Source: CAIWHR01 sp035541655 (GTDB taxonomy: Bacteria > Pseudomonadota > Gammaproteobacteria > Burkholderiales > Casimicrobiaceae). Taken from it: a stretch of 64,000 bases of DNA. The notes under the pieces were generated by a model, which searched no databases, was not told the DNA's origin, and saw nothing but the letters and a program-made list of their open reading frames with translations. The stretch covers positions 11,459 through 75,458 of the forward strand of contig DATKMY010000155.1 of assembly GCA_035541655.1 (NCBI GenBank), in the 5' to 3' direction. A program made the position numbers and the translations under genes. Below, piece after piece: positions 35,352-44,943 of the stretch. Positions within the stretch are counted from its first letter, which is position 1. Every line of letters begins with the position of its first letter.

Positions 35352-36302
35352 TCACACGGCGGCGGCGGCGATCGCTTTCGAGGCCGGCGGCAAGCTTGCG
35401 CGCTTCGTGCATTCGGAGGCGACCGCCTCGCGAATGATCGCGGCGAGGCGCAGCGTTCCGGGGCCCGCGGCGTCGCGGTCGGCGACGATCAGGTAGAGCT
35501 CGCCGAAGCGCTCGACGCCTTCGGAGAGATGCAGCGGCTGGAGCGTCCCCGCGTCGAGCTCCGCGCGAATCAGCTCCTCGGGAAACCACGCAAACCCGTG
35601 TCCGAGCCGCGCAGCGAGGATCGACGTCGCCATGGTGCTCACCGTCCAGCGCTGCTCGACTTCCAGCGACAGCGCTCGTGCGTCGCGCTTCGTGCCGGAA
35701 TCGCGAACCAGCAGGTGGCGGTACGCGCGGAGATCGCGCAGCGTGAGCTCGCGACCGAGCCTGTGCAGCGGATGGTCCGGATGCGCGACGGGGATCGCGC
35801 GAAAACGCATGAGCGGATCGCCGAGAAAGCCTGGAGGAATTCGCGGTGCGATAGCGAGATCGACCTTCCCCTGCAGCAGCGCTTCGCCGGTGCCTCCAAG
35901 CACCGATTCGATCACCTCGATTCGCGTCTGTGGACTTTCGATACCGAAGCGATTGAGGCACGAGAGCAGCAGCCACGTCGGAAACAGGATCTCGACCGCG
36001 ATGGTGATCTCGGCTTCCCAGCCGGCGGACAGCGCCTTGGCGGCGCGCTCGACGCTCGCAGCCTCGTCGAGCAGCGCGCGCGCCCGGCGATAGAGGAGCT
36101 GCCCGGTAGGAGTCAGAACGGCCTTGCGACCCTCAATCGTGAACGCCTCGACGCCGAGCCGCGACTCCAGCTTGCTTATGGCGTAAGTCAGCGCCGACTG
36201 GCTTTTGTGCATCCGCTCGGCCGCTTGGGCGTAGCCGCCCGCATCGACGACAGCGGCAAGCGTGCGCCACTGCTCGAGCGTCACGTGGGGTATGTCAGCC
36301 AT
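35352..36302 (-). CDS. LysR-family transcriptional regulator
   Basis: A 316-residue LysR regulator. The winged helix (residues about 6-65) shows LEQWRTLAAVVDAGGYAQAAERMHKSQSALTYAISKLE. The C-terminal two-lobed effector domain starts near residue 90 and includes LLQGKVDLAIAPRIPPG. It is divergent from azoR, a classical LysR arrangement, and the 95-base AT-rich gap carries an inverted repeat. LysR members beside azoR and pirin genes usually sense quinones or related electrophiles, and that is the likely inducer type here. Confidence 0.92.
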   Translation of the reverse strand: MADIPHVTLEQWRTLAAVVDAGGYAQAAERMHKSQSALTYAISKLESRLGVEAFTIEGRKAVLTPTGQLLYRRARALLDEAASVERAAKALSAGWEAEITIAVEILFPTWLLLSCLNRFGIESPQTRIEVIESVLGGTGEALLQGKVDLAIAPRIPPGFLGDPLMRFRAIPVAHPDHPLHRLGRELTLRDLRAYRHLLVRDSGTKRDARALSLEVEQRWTVSTMATSILAARLGHGFAWFPEELIRAELDAGTLQPLHLSEGVERFGELYLIVADRDAAGPGTLRLAAIIREAVASECTKRASLPPASKAIAAAAV

Positions 36303-36303
36303 C

Positions 36304-36324
36304 TATCGAAATATTAGATCGATA
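36304..36324. promoter_or_regulatory. Putative LysR operator between LysR and azoR
   Basis: TATCGA (36304-36309) and TCGATA (36319-36324) are perfect 6-bp inverted arms around 9 bases. The site begins 2 bases beyond the LysR start codon, in a strikingly AT-rich gap (36303-36397). Additional short symmetries (TAAT-ATTA at 36323-36338 and CTAATTAG near 36349) make a multi-site LysR control region plausible. Location fits autoregulation. Confidence 0.45.
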
Positions 36325-36397
36325 ATCGCCAATTATTATGCTTTTTATCTAATTAGTAAAGCATCAAATTAGAGGCCATCGACAACGGAGGCCCACG

Positions 36398-37027
36398 ATG
36401 AAGGCACTGCTCCAACTGAACACCAGCATGTTCGCCGACGGCGGACAATCGACGCAGCTCTCCGAACGCTTCGTCGCCGCATGGCGCAAAGCGAATCCCG
36501 GCGGGAAGGTCGTCGTCCGCGACATCGGCCGCGAGCCGGTGCCGCATCTGACGGCCGAGCGCTTCGGGGCATTGCTCTCGAAGCCCGAAGAGCGGACCGC
36601 CGAGCAGCACGCGATCGTCGCGTTCTCGGATGCACTGATCGAGGAACTCCGGGCTGCCGACGTCGTCGTCATCGGGCTTCCGATGTACAACTTCGGCGTG
36701 CCATCCTCGCTCAAGGCGTATTTCGATCACGTCGCCCGCACGGGTGTCACGTTCCGCTATACGGCGCGAGGGCCGAAAGGGCTACTGACCGGCAAGCGCG
36801 TCTATGTGTTCGCGACCCGCGGCGGCGCGTATACCGGGACACCGCTCGACACGCAGACGGCCTACGTGCGCGATTTCCTGCGCTTCGTCGGCATCGACGA
36901 CGTGGAGTTCGTTTACGCCGAAGGCCTCAACATGGGCGACGAGCGCAAGGCGGTCGGCTTGTCGGCCGCGCACGAGGCGATCGACCGTATCGGAGCGACG
37001 CTGCGGCCCATGCCGATCGCAGCGTGA
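36398..37027 (+). CDS. azoR: FMN-dependent NADH azoreductase
   Basis: A flavodoxin-fold NADH:quinone/azo reductase of 209 residues. The N-terminal LQLNTSMFADGGQS binds FMN phosphate; LPMYNFGVPSSLKAYFDHVARTG and FATRGGAYTG are the FMN-binding loops of AzoR. Physiologically these enzymes reduce quinones two electrons at a time. The gene is divergent from a LysR regulator and 141 bases upstream of a pirin gene, forming a quinone-stress group. Confidence 0.94.
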   Translation: MKALLQLNTSMFADGGQSTQLSERFVAAWRKANPGGKVVVRDIGREPVPHLTAERFGALLSKPEERTAEQHAIVAFSDALIEELRAADVVVIGLPMYNFGVPSSLKAYFDHVARTGVTFRYTARGPKGLLTGKRVYVFATRGGAYTGTPLDTQTAYVRDFLRFVGIDDVEFVYAEGLNMGDERKAVGLSAAHEAIDRIGATLRPMPIAA

Positions 37028-37168
37028 CGAACTGCCCCGATGCCGGCGTACGATGCTCGTGGAGCCGACCGGCAAGCACGCGCGGCATCCACCCGGTCGG
37101 GGCTTGATTCGCGCGTCGCGGATCCGCACATCGCGATAGCGGTCGACCCAACCCACACGGAGCAACAC

Positions 37169-38038
37169 ATGACCACCCGAACGCTCTCCAGCGTCATCGA
37201 AGCGATCCACACGTCCGACGGCGCCGGCGTCAAGCTGCGGCGCAGCCTCGGACAATCGCAGCAGGCACGCCTCGACCCGTTCCTGATGCTCGACCACTTT
37301 TCGACGGACGACCCGGACGATTACATCGCCGGATTCCCCGCGCACCCCCATCGCGGATTCGAGACGGTTACGTACATGCTCGACGGACATCTGCGCCACG
37401 AAGACCATCTCGGGCACACCGGCGATCTCAGGAGCGGCGGCGTCCAATGGATGACGGCCGGGCGCGGGATCATTCACTCCGAGATGCCGCAGCAGGAACA
37501 GGGCCGGCTGCGCGGCTTCCAGCTCTGGATCAACCTGCCTGCGCGCGAGAAGATGAAGCCCGCCGCGTATCGCGACATCCAACCCGAGGAGATCCCCGTC
37601 GTCGAGCTCGCGAACGGCGGACGCGTGAAGGTGATCGCCGGCTCGCTCGAGGTCGATGGCAAGGCGACGCCCGGACCGATTCGCGGCATCACGACCGACC
37701 CGACGTATCTCGACGTCTCGCTGCCGGCGGGCGTGCGCTTCAGCCACGCGATTCCTGCCGGCTATCACGGGTTCCTCTACGTGTTCGAGGGAAGCGTGGG
37801 TGTGGGGCCCGAAAGTGCCGTACGGCAGCTCGGCGTGCACAGGGCGGGCGTGCTGTCGGACGGCGACGAGGTCGAGGTCGTCGGCGGCCCCGAAGGCGGG
37901 CGCTTCATCCTGCTCGCAGGGCGCCCGCTGCGCGAGCCTGTCGTCCAGTACGGACCGTTCGTGATGAACACGATGCAGGAGATCGAGCGTGCGATCCGCG
38001 ACTACCAGACCGGCGAGCTGACGCACGCGGCGAGCTGA
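37169..38038 (+). CDS. Pirin-family protein
   Basis: A 289-residue bicupin of the pirin family. The metal site residues lie in the N-terminal cupin, in FPAHPHRGFETVTYML and GGVQWMTAGRGIIHSEMP (three His and a Glu). The C-terminal cupin carries LYVFEGSVGVG. Bacterial pirins such as YhhW act as quercetinases or as redox-sensitive regulators. ATG 37169 has a GGAG just upstream. It follows azoR in the same direction and is probably induced with it. Confidence 0.92.
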   Translation: MTTRTLSSVIEAIHTSDGAGVKLRRSLGQSQQARLDPFLMLDHFSTDDPDDYIAGFPAHPHRGFETVTYMLDGHLRHEDHLGHTGDLRSGGVQWMTAGRGIIHSEMPQQEQGRLRGFQLWINLPAREKMKPAAYRDIQPEEIPVVELANGGRVKVIAGSLEVDGKATPGPIRGITTDPTYLDVSLPAGVRFSHAIPAGYHGFLYVFEGSVGVGPESAVRQLGVHRAGVLSDGDEVEVVGGPEGGRFILLAGRPLREPVVQYGPFVMNTMQEIERAIRDYQTGELTHAAS

Positions 38039-38154
38039 CCGCTACAGCCGGGCCACCAAGGCAGCGCGGTCGGTCGTGGCGCGACGCCTGCGGTCGGGAG
38101 AAACGCGCTACGCTAGGCGCCTTTCAAATCGAGCGCGAAGCGGTCGCCGCCACC

Positions 38155-39333
38155 ATGGCAAGGAAGAAGCCGAACCCCGATCGGACGACGAGGGAGCCGC
38201 TGACGCGCCTCGCGAAGGGCCTGCCGGCCTCGTGGTACCACGACCCGGCGCGTTACGCGCGGGAGCTCGAGGTCTTCTGGCATTCGCGCTGGATCGTCGC
38301 GGCCCGCGACGAGGAGATCGCGGGGATCGGCGACTGGCGGCTCGTCCGCATCGGCACGCAGTCGATCATCCTGGTGCGCGACGAGCGGCGTGCGCTGCGC
38401 GGCTTCCACAACACCTGCACGCACCGCGGCTCGATCCTGTGCACGGAAGACGCGGGCAATTTTGCGCGCCGGCGCATCGTCTGCCCTTATCACACGTTCA
38501 CCTACGGCCTCGACGGCAGCCTGATCGCGACACCGCGGCGAATGGCGACGCCCGACTTCGATCCGAAGGACTTCTCGCTGTTCGACGTCGCGGTCGACTC
38601 GTGGGGCGGCTTCGTCTTCGTCAACCTTGCCGGCCGCAAGGCGCCGCCCCTGACCGAGGCGCTCGACGGGCTGCCCGACCGCTTCACGCGCTACGGATTC
38701 GAGCGATTGCGAATCGGCAAGCGGATCGTCGCCGACATCGAAGCGAACTGGAAGCTCCTCGTCGAGAACTTCTCCGAATGCTTCCACTGTCCGCCGGTGC
38801 ATCCGGAGCTCTGCCGGATCGTGACCGCCTATCGCGACGCCGGTGCGTGGGGCCTGCATCGCGACGCGCACGGGGCACCGCGGCCCGAGTCGAAGCTCGA
38901 GTTCAAGGCGGGCGCGCAGACACTGACGCTCGACGGTACGTCTCGCCTGCCGGCCTTTGCCGGCCTCGACCACGCCGAGCGGGCGACGCTCTACATCCCG
39001 GAGATGTCGGAGCCGAATCTCTTCCTCAACGTGCACCCGGACTACGTCAATGCGCACATGATGTTTCCGACCGGCCCGGAAAGTGTCCGCATCGTCTACG
39101 ACTGGCTGTTCGAGCCCCAGCACCTGCCGCTCGACGGAGCCGATCTCGAACACTATGTCGCGCTCTGGGACGTGACGAATCGCCAGGACGCGCGCAATTG
39201 CGAATGGCAGCAGCAAGGGCTGCGCTCGCGCGAATTTCGTCACGGCGTTTACGTCCCGCAGGAGTTCGGCTGCGAGCGCTTCGTCCGGTGGGTCCGCGCG
39301 GGGCTCCGCGCCGCACCGCGAGGCGGCCGATGA
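38155..39333 (+). CDS. Rieske non-heme iron oxygenase, alpha subunit
   Basis: A 392-residue oxygenase component. The Rieske cluster ligands are Cys88 and His90 (CTHRG) and Cys110 and His113 (CPYH). The mononuclear iron site sits in ENFSECFHCPPVHPEL, where Glu replaces the usual bridging Asp, as in choline- and glycine-betaine-monooxygenase-like enzymes (GbcA/CMO group). No reductase or beta-subunit gene is adjacent, so electrons must come from a distant partner. The substrate is unknown; quaternary amines are suggested by the motif. Its stop overlaps the following DUF1345 gene start as ATGA. Confidence 0.88.
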   Translation: MARKKPNPDRTTREPLTRLAKGLPASWYHDPARYARELEVFWHSRWIVAARDEEIAGIGDWRLVRIGTQSIILVRDERRALRGFHNTCTHRGSILCTEDAGNFARRRIVCPYHTFTYGLDGSLIATPRRMATPDFDPKDFSLFDVAVDSWGGFVFVNLAGRKAPPLTEALDGLPDRFTRYGFERLRIGKRIVADIEANWKLLVENFSECFHCPPVHPELCRIVTAYRDAGAWGLHRDAHGAPRPESKLEFKAGAQTLTLDGTSRLPAFAGLDHAERATLYIPEMSEPNLFLNVHPDYVNAHMMFPTGPESVRIVYDWLFEPQHLPLDGADLEHYVALWDVTNRQDARNCEWQQQGLRSREFRHGVYVPQEFGCERFVRWVRAGLRAAPRGGR

Positions 39334-40043
39334 GTGCCGCCCGACCGCCGCCGCCCGCTGCGCCGCCCGGGCAAGAGAGCGCCGCGTTCGGGTGGATCGA
39401 CCGTCTGGGGCCGATGCGGCGCCTCCTGATCGCGTTCGCGATCGGCATCGTCGCCTTCGCCGTGGAGCCCGAAGCGCTCTCGCCTCACACGCGGCTCGTC
39501 ACAAGCTGGGACGCCGCAGCGCTCGTCTACCTCGCGCTCGCCTGGGCGATCATCGCCTTAGCCGATGCCAAATCGACACGCTCGCATGCGCTCATCCAGG
39601 ATACGAGCGTCTTCATCATCTTCCTGTTCGTGCTGGTCGCCGCGTGTGCGAGCGTCGTGGCTATCGCGCTCGTCGTGGCCGCGATCAAGGATCTCTCGTC
39701 GTGGCCGAAGGCGTGGCATCTCGCGCTGACGGTGGTCGCGCTCACCTCATCCTGGGTGCTGATCCAGACCGTCTTCGCGTTCCACTACGCACGCCGCTAC
39801 TACCGCGACGAGAAGCACAGCGCCGCGCAGGAGGGCGGCCTCGCGTTTCCCGGCGGAACCGCGCCCGACTACATGGACTTCGCGTACTACTCGTTCGTCG
39901 TCGGGATGACGTCGCAGGTGTCCGACGTCCAGGTGCTGTCGCCGAAGATGCGGCGGCTGACGCTCGCGCACGGCGTCCTCGCGTTCATCTTCAATATCGC
40001 CGTGCTGGCGCTTTCCATCAATATCATCGCGAGCGCGATCTAG
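39330..40043 (+). CDS. DUF1345 membrane protein
   Basis: A 237-residue protein with about five membrane helices. The proline-rich N-terminal 20 residues are followed by LLIAFAIGIVAF and VTSWDAAALVYLALAWAII. The central FHYARRYYRDE and the late GMTSQVSDVQVLSPKMRRLTLAHGVLAFIFN are diagnostic of DUF1345. The start overlaps the Rieske gene stop by four bases, so it is translationally coupled, although a functional link is unproved. Confidence 0.85.
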   Translation: MSAARPPPPAAPPGQESAAFGWIDRLGPMRRLLIAFAIGIVAFAVEPEALSPHTRLVTSWDAAALVYLALAWAIIALADAKSTRSHALIQDTSVFIIFLFVLVAACASVVAIALVVAAIKDLSSWPKAWHLALTVVALTSSWVLIQTVFAFHYARRYYRDEKHSAAQEGGLAFPGGTAPDYMDFAYYSFVVGMTSQVSDVQVLSPKMRRLTLAHGVLAFIFNIAVLALSINIIASAI

Positions 40044-40068
40044 CCGTTCCGCCGAAAGACCACGTGCG

Positions 40069-40458
40069 CTACGAGCGCGAGCGCAGCATCCGGTCGAGGC
40101 TCCATTCGCCACCGCCCGCCGCCGACAGATAGAGATAGAGAAAACAGTACACCACCGCGAGCTCGCCCCGGTTCAGGATGGGCCAGAAGCCCTGCGGGGC
40201 ATGCGCGATGAAGTAGGCGAACGCCGCGAACCCGGAGACGACAAACGCAACGGGACGCGTAAACAAGCCGACCAGGATCAGCAGACCGCCGAAGAGCTCG
40301 ATCACGCCGGCCAGCCCAAGCAGCGACATCAACTCGACCTGCTTGCCGCTCAACAGGCCGAAGAGCTTCTGCAACCCGTGGGGTATCAGCAGAAAGCCGA
40401 GGACGATACGCAGCACGCTCAACAGCTTGGGCGCCCAGATATTTCCTGATTCGTTCAT
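40069..40458 (-). CDS. DoxX-family membrane protein
   Basis: A 129-residue protein with four hydrophobic helices; LRIVLGFLLIPHGLQKLFG and VIELFGGLLILVGLFTRPVAF are the DoxX family marks. DoxX proteins are often linked to thiosulfate or quinone-related membrane redox, but the role of short versions like this one is not known. It converges with the DUF1345 gene and lies just beyond the end of the sugar ABC operon on the same strand, 46 bases after the ATPase gene. Confidence 0.87.
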   Translation of the reverse strand: MNESGNIWAPKLLSVLRIVLGFLLIPHGLQKLFGLLSGKQVELMSLLGLAGVIELFGGLLILVGLFTRPVAFVVSGFAAFAYFIAHAPQGFWPILNRGELAVVYCFLYLYLSAAGGGEWSLDRMLRSRS

Positions 40459-40504
40459 CGAGATACCGGTGGAGATTGGCCAAGGGGCGAGAATCGACCG
40501 AACG

Positions 40505-41578
<1,074 letters not shown>

Positions 41579-41595
41579 CGTGGACTCCTTGGGCC

Positions 41596-42438
41596 CTAGC
41601 TCTTGACCGCGCCAGCGGTCAGCCCGCCGACCATGTAGCGCTTGAACGTGTAGTAGATCGCCGCAGGCGGGATCGCATAGATCAGCCCGGTTGTCATCAG
41701 CAGCTCCCACGGCGAATCGTCGGCGGCGAGGAAGTTGCCGAGCGCGACGCCGAGCGTCACTTCGCGATCGTTCGACAATAGCAGGAACGCGTACAGGTAC
41801 TCGTTCCACGCGAGCAGCAGCGCGTAGGTCCCGACCGCGACGAGAGACGGCGTCATCAGCGGCAGATAGACGAGGCGAAAGAGCTGGAGCGGAGAGGCGC
41901 CGTCGATCTTCGCCGCTTCGTCGAGCTCGAACGGAAGCTTGTCGGACGCCTGCTTCAACACCCAGATCGCATAGGGCGTGGCGATCGTCACCATCGCGAG
42001 GATCAGCGCCCACTGGTTGTTGAGGAGCCCGTAAATACCCATGGTCTTGTACATCGGCACGGCGAGGAACGCCGCGGGGATGAAATAGGTGAAGAGCGCG
42101 AGGTTCATCGCGATGCGGCCGCCCTTGACCCGGAGCCGGCTGATCGCGAACGCCGCGCCGGTGGCGACGACGAGCGTCAGCAGTCCCGCGAGCACCGCGA
42201 TGAACAGCGAGTTCCACATCTGCAGCCAGAAATTGTTCAGGTAGTGATGCTCCTGGCGGAAGACGATCTCGAAATTGCGCAGCGTCGGCGAGTCGGGCCA
42301 GAGCTGCCCGCCCATCGCCTGGTCCTTCGGCGAGATCGCGAACAGCAGCAGGTGGTAGATCGGCAGCAGCGTCCAGATCGCGAGCGGAATGCCGATCAGC
42401 AGCAGCTTCGCCTCCGTCGCGACGGCGCGCCACTTCAT
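41596..42438 (-). CDS. Sugar ABC transporter permease (MalG type)
   Basis: A 280-residue inner-membrane permease of the CUT1 class with six helices. The EAA loop, which docks onto the ATPase, is visible in ELDEAAKIDGASPLQLFRLVYLPLMTPSL. The C terminus with FKRYMVGGLTAGAVKS is typical of MalG/UgpE homologues. It pairs with the other permease to form the translocation pore. A GC-rich palindrome (42439-42464) lies directly before its ATG. Confidence 0.94.
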   Translation of the reverse strand: MKWRAVATEAKLLLIGIPLAIWTLLPIYHLLLFAISPKDQAMGGQLWPDSPTLRNFEIVFRQEHHYLNNFWLQMWNSLFIAVLAGLLTLVVATGAAFAISRLRVKGGRIAMNLALFTYFIPAAFLAVPMYKTMGIYGLLNNQWALILAMVTIATPYAIWVLKQASDKLPFELDEAAKIDGASPLQLFRLVYLPLMTPSLVAVGTYALLLAWNEYLYAFLLLSNDREVTLGVALGNFLAADDSPWELLMTTGLIYAIPPAAIYYTFKRYMVGGLTAGAVKS

Positions 42439-42464
42439 GGGGCGGCCTCCCGCCGGGCCGCCCC
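42439..42464 (-). repeat. 9-bp perfect GC palindrome inside the ABC operon
   Basis: GGGGCGGCC (42439-42447) and GGCCGCCCC (42456-42464) pair perfectly around an 8-base loop. It lies in an 82-base gap (42439-42520) between two permease genes, immediately upstream of the MalG-type ATG. The rest of the gap also has short inverted runs, resembling the dispersed intergenic repeats of some Burkholderiales genomes. It would fold in the operon mRNA close to the ribosome site. Confidence 0.5.
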
Positions 42465-42520
42465 GAGGGGGGCCATTGGCGCCTCGGGGAGGCGGCGAAC
42501 GCAGCGAGCTCCGGCGGGGA

Positions 42521-43399
42521 TCACTTCGACAGGCGCTTCATCATGAAGTACACGAGCGGCAGCACCGCGGGCAGCGCGATGACGATCGCCGCCATCGACA
42601 TGTCGACCTCGTCGAGGCGCAGATAGCGGATGCCCAGCGTCGCGAGCACGTGCGTGAGATCCGCGGGCCCGCCTCCGGTCAGCAGGTAGACGCTGTTGAA
42701 GTCGCCGAGCGTGAAGATCATCGACAGGATCGTGCACGTCAGGTAGAGGGTGCGCATCGCCGGCCACGTGATGTAGCGGAACTTCTGCCAGCCCGTCGCG
42801 CCGTCGACGGACGCCGCTTCGTAGTGCTCGGCCGGGATCGCGAGTCGGCCGGCGATCAGGATCAGCGTCCAGAAAGGCAGCGATTTCCAGATGTGTACGA
42901 GCATCGCCATTCCGAGAGCGATGTACGGGTCGTTGAGCCAGTTCGGTCCGTCCGCGCCGGTCAGCCTGAAGATCAGCGAGTTGACGAGCCCCCATTCGGG
43001 GTTGAGCATGAAGCGGATCGAAAGGATCGTCGGAATCGCCGGCACCGCCCACGGCAGGATGAAGATCAGCGACAGCCACTTGATCCAGGCGCGCTGGACG
43101 ACGAAGAATCCCGAGAGCACCAGCGCGACCATCATCTTCAGGTTGATCGCAAGAATCAGGAACGCGAGTGTGTTGAATACCGACCGCAGGAACACGGGGT
43201 CGTCGATCAGCTTCTCGTAGCTCGCCGGATGGCGCGCGAGCCACAACCCATAGCCGACCGGGAAGACCACGAACACGAGGAACACGAGCGCATACGGCGC
43301 GAGCAGCACGAACCCCCAGCGCTGCCACGGCGACAGCCGCTTGCGAGCCGGGCCGGTCGGCCCGACCGGTCGCTCGTCGGGGATTGCGAGCGTGGCCAT
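42521..43399 (-). CDS. Sugar ABC transporter permease (MalF/UgpA type)
   Basis: A 292-residue permease with six helices. It carries the EAA-type loop EHYEAASVDGATGWQKFRYITWPAM and the FILPWAVPAIPTILSIRFM membrane region typical of UgpA/MalF relatives. It is the first permease after the binding-protein gene, from which it is separated by a 56-base region holding a strong stem-loop. A long GC-rich gap follows before the second permease gene. Confidence 0.94.
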   Translation of the reverse strand: MATLAIPDERPVGPTGPARKRLSPWQRWGFVLLAPYALVFLVFVVFPVGYGLWLARHPASYEKLIDDPVFLRSVFNTLAFLILAINLKMMVALVLSGFFVVQRAWIKWLSLIFILPWAVPAIPTILSIRFMLNPEWGLVNSLIFRLTGADGPNWLNDPYIALGMAMLVHIWKSLPFWTLILIAGRLAIPAEHYEAASVDGATGWQKFRYITWPAMRTLYLTCTILSMIFTLGDFNSVYLLTGGGPADLTHVLATLGIRYLRLDEVDMSMAAIVIALPAVLPLVYFMMKRLSK

Positions 43400-43413
43400 G
43401 GAATAACGGTGAA

Positions 43414-43445
43414 AACGACGCCGCGAGCGTTGCCGCGGCGTCGTT
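43414..43445 (-). terminator. 12-bp perfect stem-loop after the binding-protein gene
   Basis: AACGACGCCGCG (43414-43425) and CGCGGCGTCGTT (43434-43445) pair over all 12 bases with an 8-base loop, ten bases past the binding-protein stop codon. In the transcribed (minus) direction the stem is followed by TTTTCACC, a short T-run. This is the classic position for a partial terminator or a 3' stabiliser that gives the binding protein more transcript than the permeases. Confidence 0.75.
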
Positions 43446-43455
43446 CGTGTTAACG

Positions 43456-44832
43456 CTATCCGGCTACTTGTTTGATGCGGACGATCATCTCGTCCACTGC
43501 TTTGTCGACCGGAATCTTGTCGTTGACGACTCGGTTCATCGCCTTCGCCCAGACATTCTCGTTGTTGAGGATCGTGAACTTGTAGTTCTTCGTGAATTCG
43601 AACGTGACCGTTCCGGCGTTGAACTGGTTGTACACGGCCTTACGATGCGGATCGCCCTGCCAGAACGGGCTCTTCGCGCCGGAGACCGTGACCGGGTACC
43701 AGCGGCCGAGCGCGCCCTCGACATAAGGCTGCAGGTTCTCGTCCTGCATCAGGAATTGCACGAACTCCTTTGCACGTCGCTTGTTCTTCGCGCCCTCGAA
43801 GATCACGCCCACCTTCACCGCGGCGCGGTAGACCATCTTGGAGCCGTCGGGCTTGTTCGGGAACCCGGCAGTTGCGATCAGCTCTTCGTAGTTCTTCTTC
43901 GCCTGCGCACGCTGCTCCGGCGACAACGTCTCGTTGTTGGCGTCGTCGAGCCACTTCGCGGCGATCGAGATCGTCGCGTTGTGCGTCATCACGGTCGTCT
44001 TGTTGTGGAACGCCACGTTGTTGTCCGGGTCTTTCCACGACGTCGACGACGGCGGCGTGCAGCCCTTCGTGTAGACGCTCGTATAGTCGCGAAGCGCGTT
44101 GACGAGTCCCTGCTTGACCTTCGGGTCGTCGACCAGGAGCTTGCCGTTGTCGTCGACCAGCTTGACGTTGTACGCGTCCGCGAACGTCAGGAACGAATAG
44201 AACGAGTCGCTCGAATCGACACCCATCGGCTGGCCGATGCCATACGTCCGCTTGCCGGTGGCTTTCCTGTGCGCGGGCTGCACCTTGTCGCACCAGAAGT
44301 CCCAGTACGCCTTCCATTGCGTGGGGATATCGGATTCCTTGAAGCCCGCCTCCGCGAGCATGTCCTTCCAGTACTGGATGTGCATCGTCTGCTGCTTCAG
44401 CGGAAACGCGTAGTACGCCTTCTTCTTGGTCTTGTCGTTGTACAGATACGTCGTCTCGATCGTGTTCTTGAGGAACTTGTCCTTCATCGGCGCCATGATG
44501 TCGGAGATGTCCTCGAGCTTGCCGTCGAACGCCCACTTGCCGGCGACCTGGAAGTCGTAGACGTCGGCGTAGGCGACGTCAGGCGGCGTGCCGGCGTCGA
44601 GCGCCGCGACGGTCTTCGGGATCATGTCCTGCACCGGGTATTGCGAGAGCTCGACCTTGACGCCCGTCTTGTCCTCGTACTTCTTGATGGTGGCGTACAG
44701 CGCGTCGTCCTCGGACTTGTAGAAACCCTTCACCCACCAGACGACGAGCTTCTCCTGCGCGAGCGCGTGCGTCGAGGCGATGAGCGCCGATGCCGCGAAG
44801 AGCGCGGCGCCCAGTTTCGAGACCAATTTCAT
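43456..44832 (-). CDS. Sugar ABC transporter binding protein (UgpB type)
   Basis: The solute receptor of the importer, 458 residues with a signal peptide (cleavage after about residue 25, ALAQ). It is a family 1 periplasmic sugar-binding protein: the N-terminal EKLVVWWVKGFYKSEDDALYATIKKYEDKTGVKVELSQYP and the later AFHNKTTVMTHNATISIAAKW and EFVQFLMQDENLQPY are characteristic. It is comparatively rich in lysine and aromatics, as expected for a highly expressed receptor. It binds the substrate, probably an oligo- or mono-saccharide or sugar acid, for import. Start ATG 44832 follows a GGAGG site. Confidence 0.95.
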   Translation of the reverse strand: MKLVSKLGAALFAASALIASTHALAQEKLVVWWVKGFYKSEDDALYATIKKYEDKTGVKVELSQYPVQDMIPKTVAALDAGTPPDVAYADVYDFQVAGKWAFDGKLEDISDIMAPMKDKFLKNTIETTYLYNDKTKKKAYYAFPLKQQTMHIQYWKDMLAEAGFKESDIPTQWKAYWDFWCDKVQPAHRKATGKRTYGIGQPMGVDSSDSFYSFLTFADAYNVKLVDDNGKLLVDDPKVKQGLVNALRDYTSVYTKGCTPPSSTSWKDPDNNVAFHNKTTVMTHNATISIAAKWLDDANNETLSPEQRAQAKKNYEELIATAGFPNKPDGSKMVYRAAVKVGVIFEGAKNKRRAKEFVQFLMQDENLQPYVEGALGRWYPVTVSGAKSPFWQGDPHRKAVYNQFNAGTVTFEFTKNYKFTILNNENVWAKAMNRVVNDKIPVDKAVDEMIVRIKQVAG

Positions 44833-44943
44833 GAGACCTCCTCCTGTCGGATCGTGCTGCACTCGTTCGGCGTCGTCGCCGCGCTTCCCCGCCTCGCCCC
44901 GGAGCGTAAGGGGGCGGGCTTGGGGTGTCAACCGCACGTGCGG

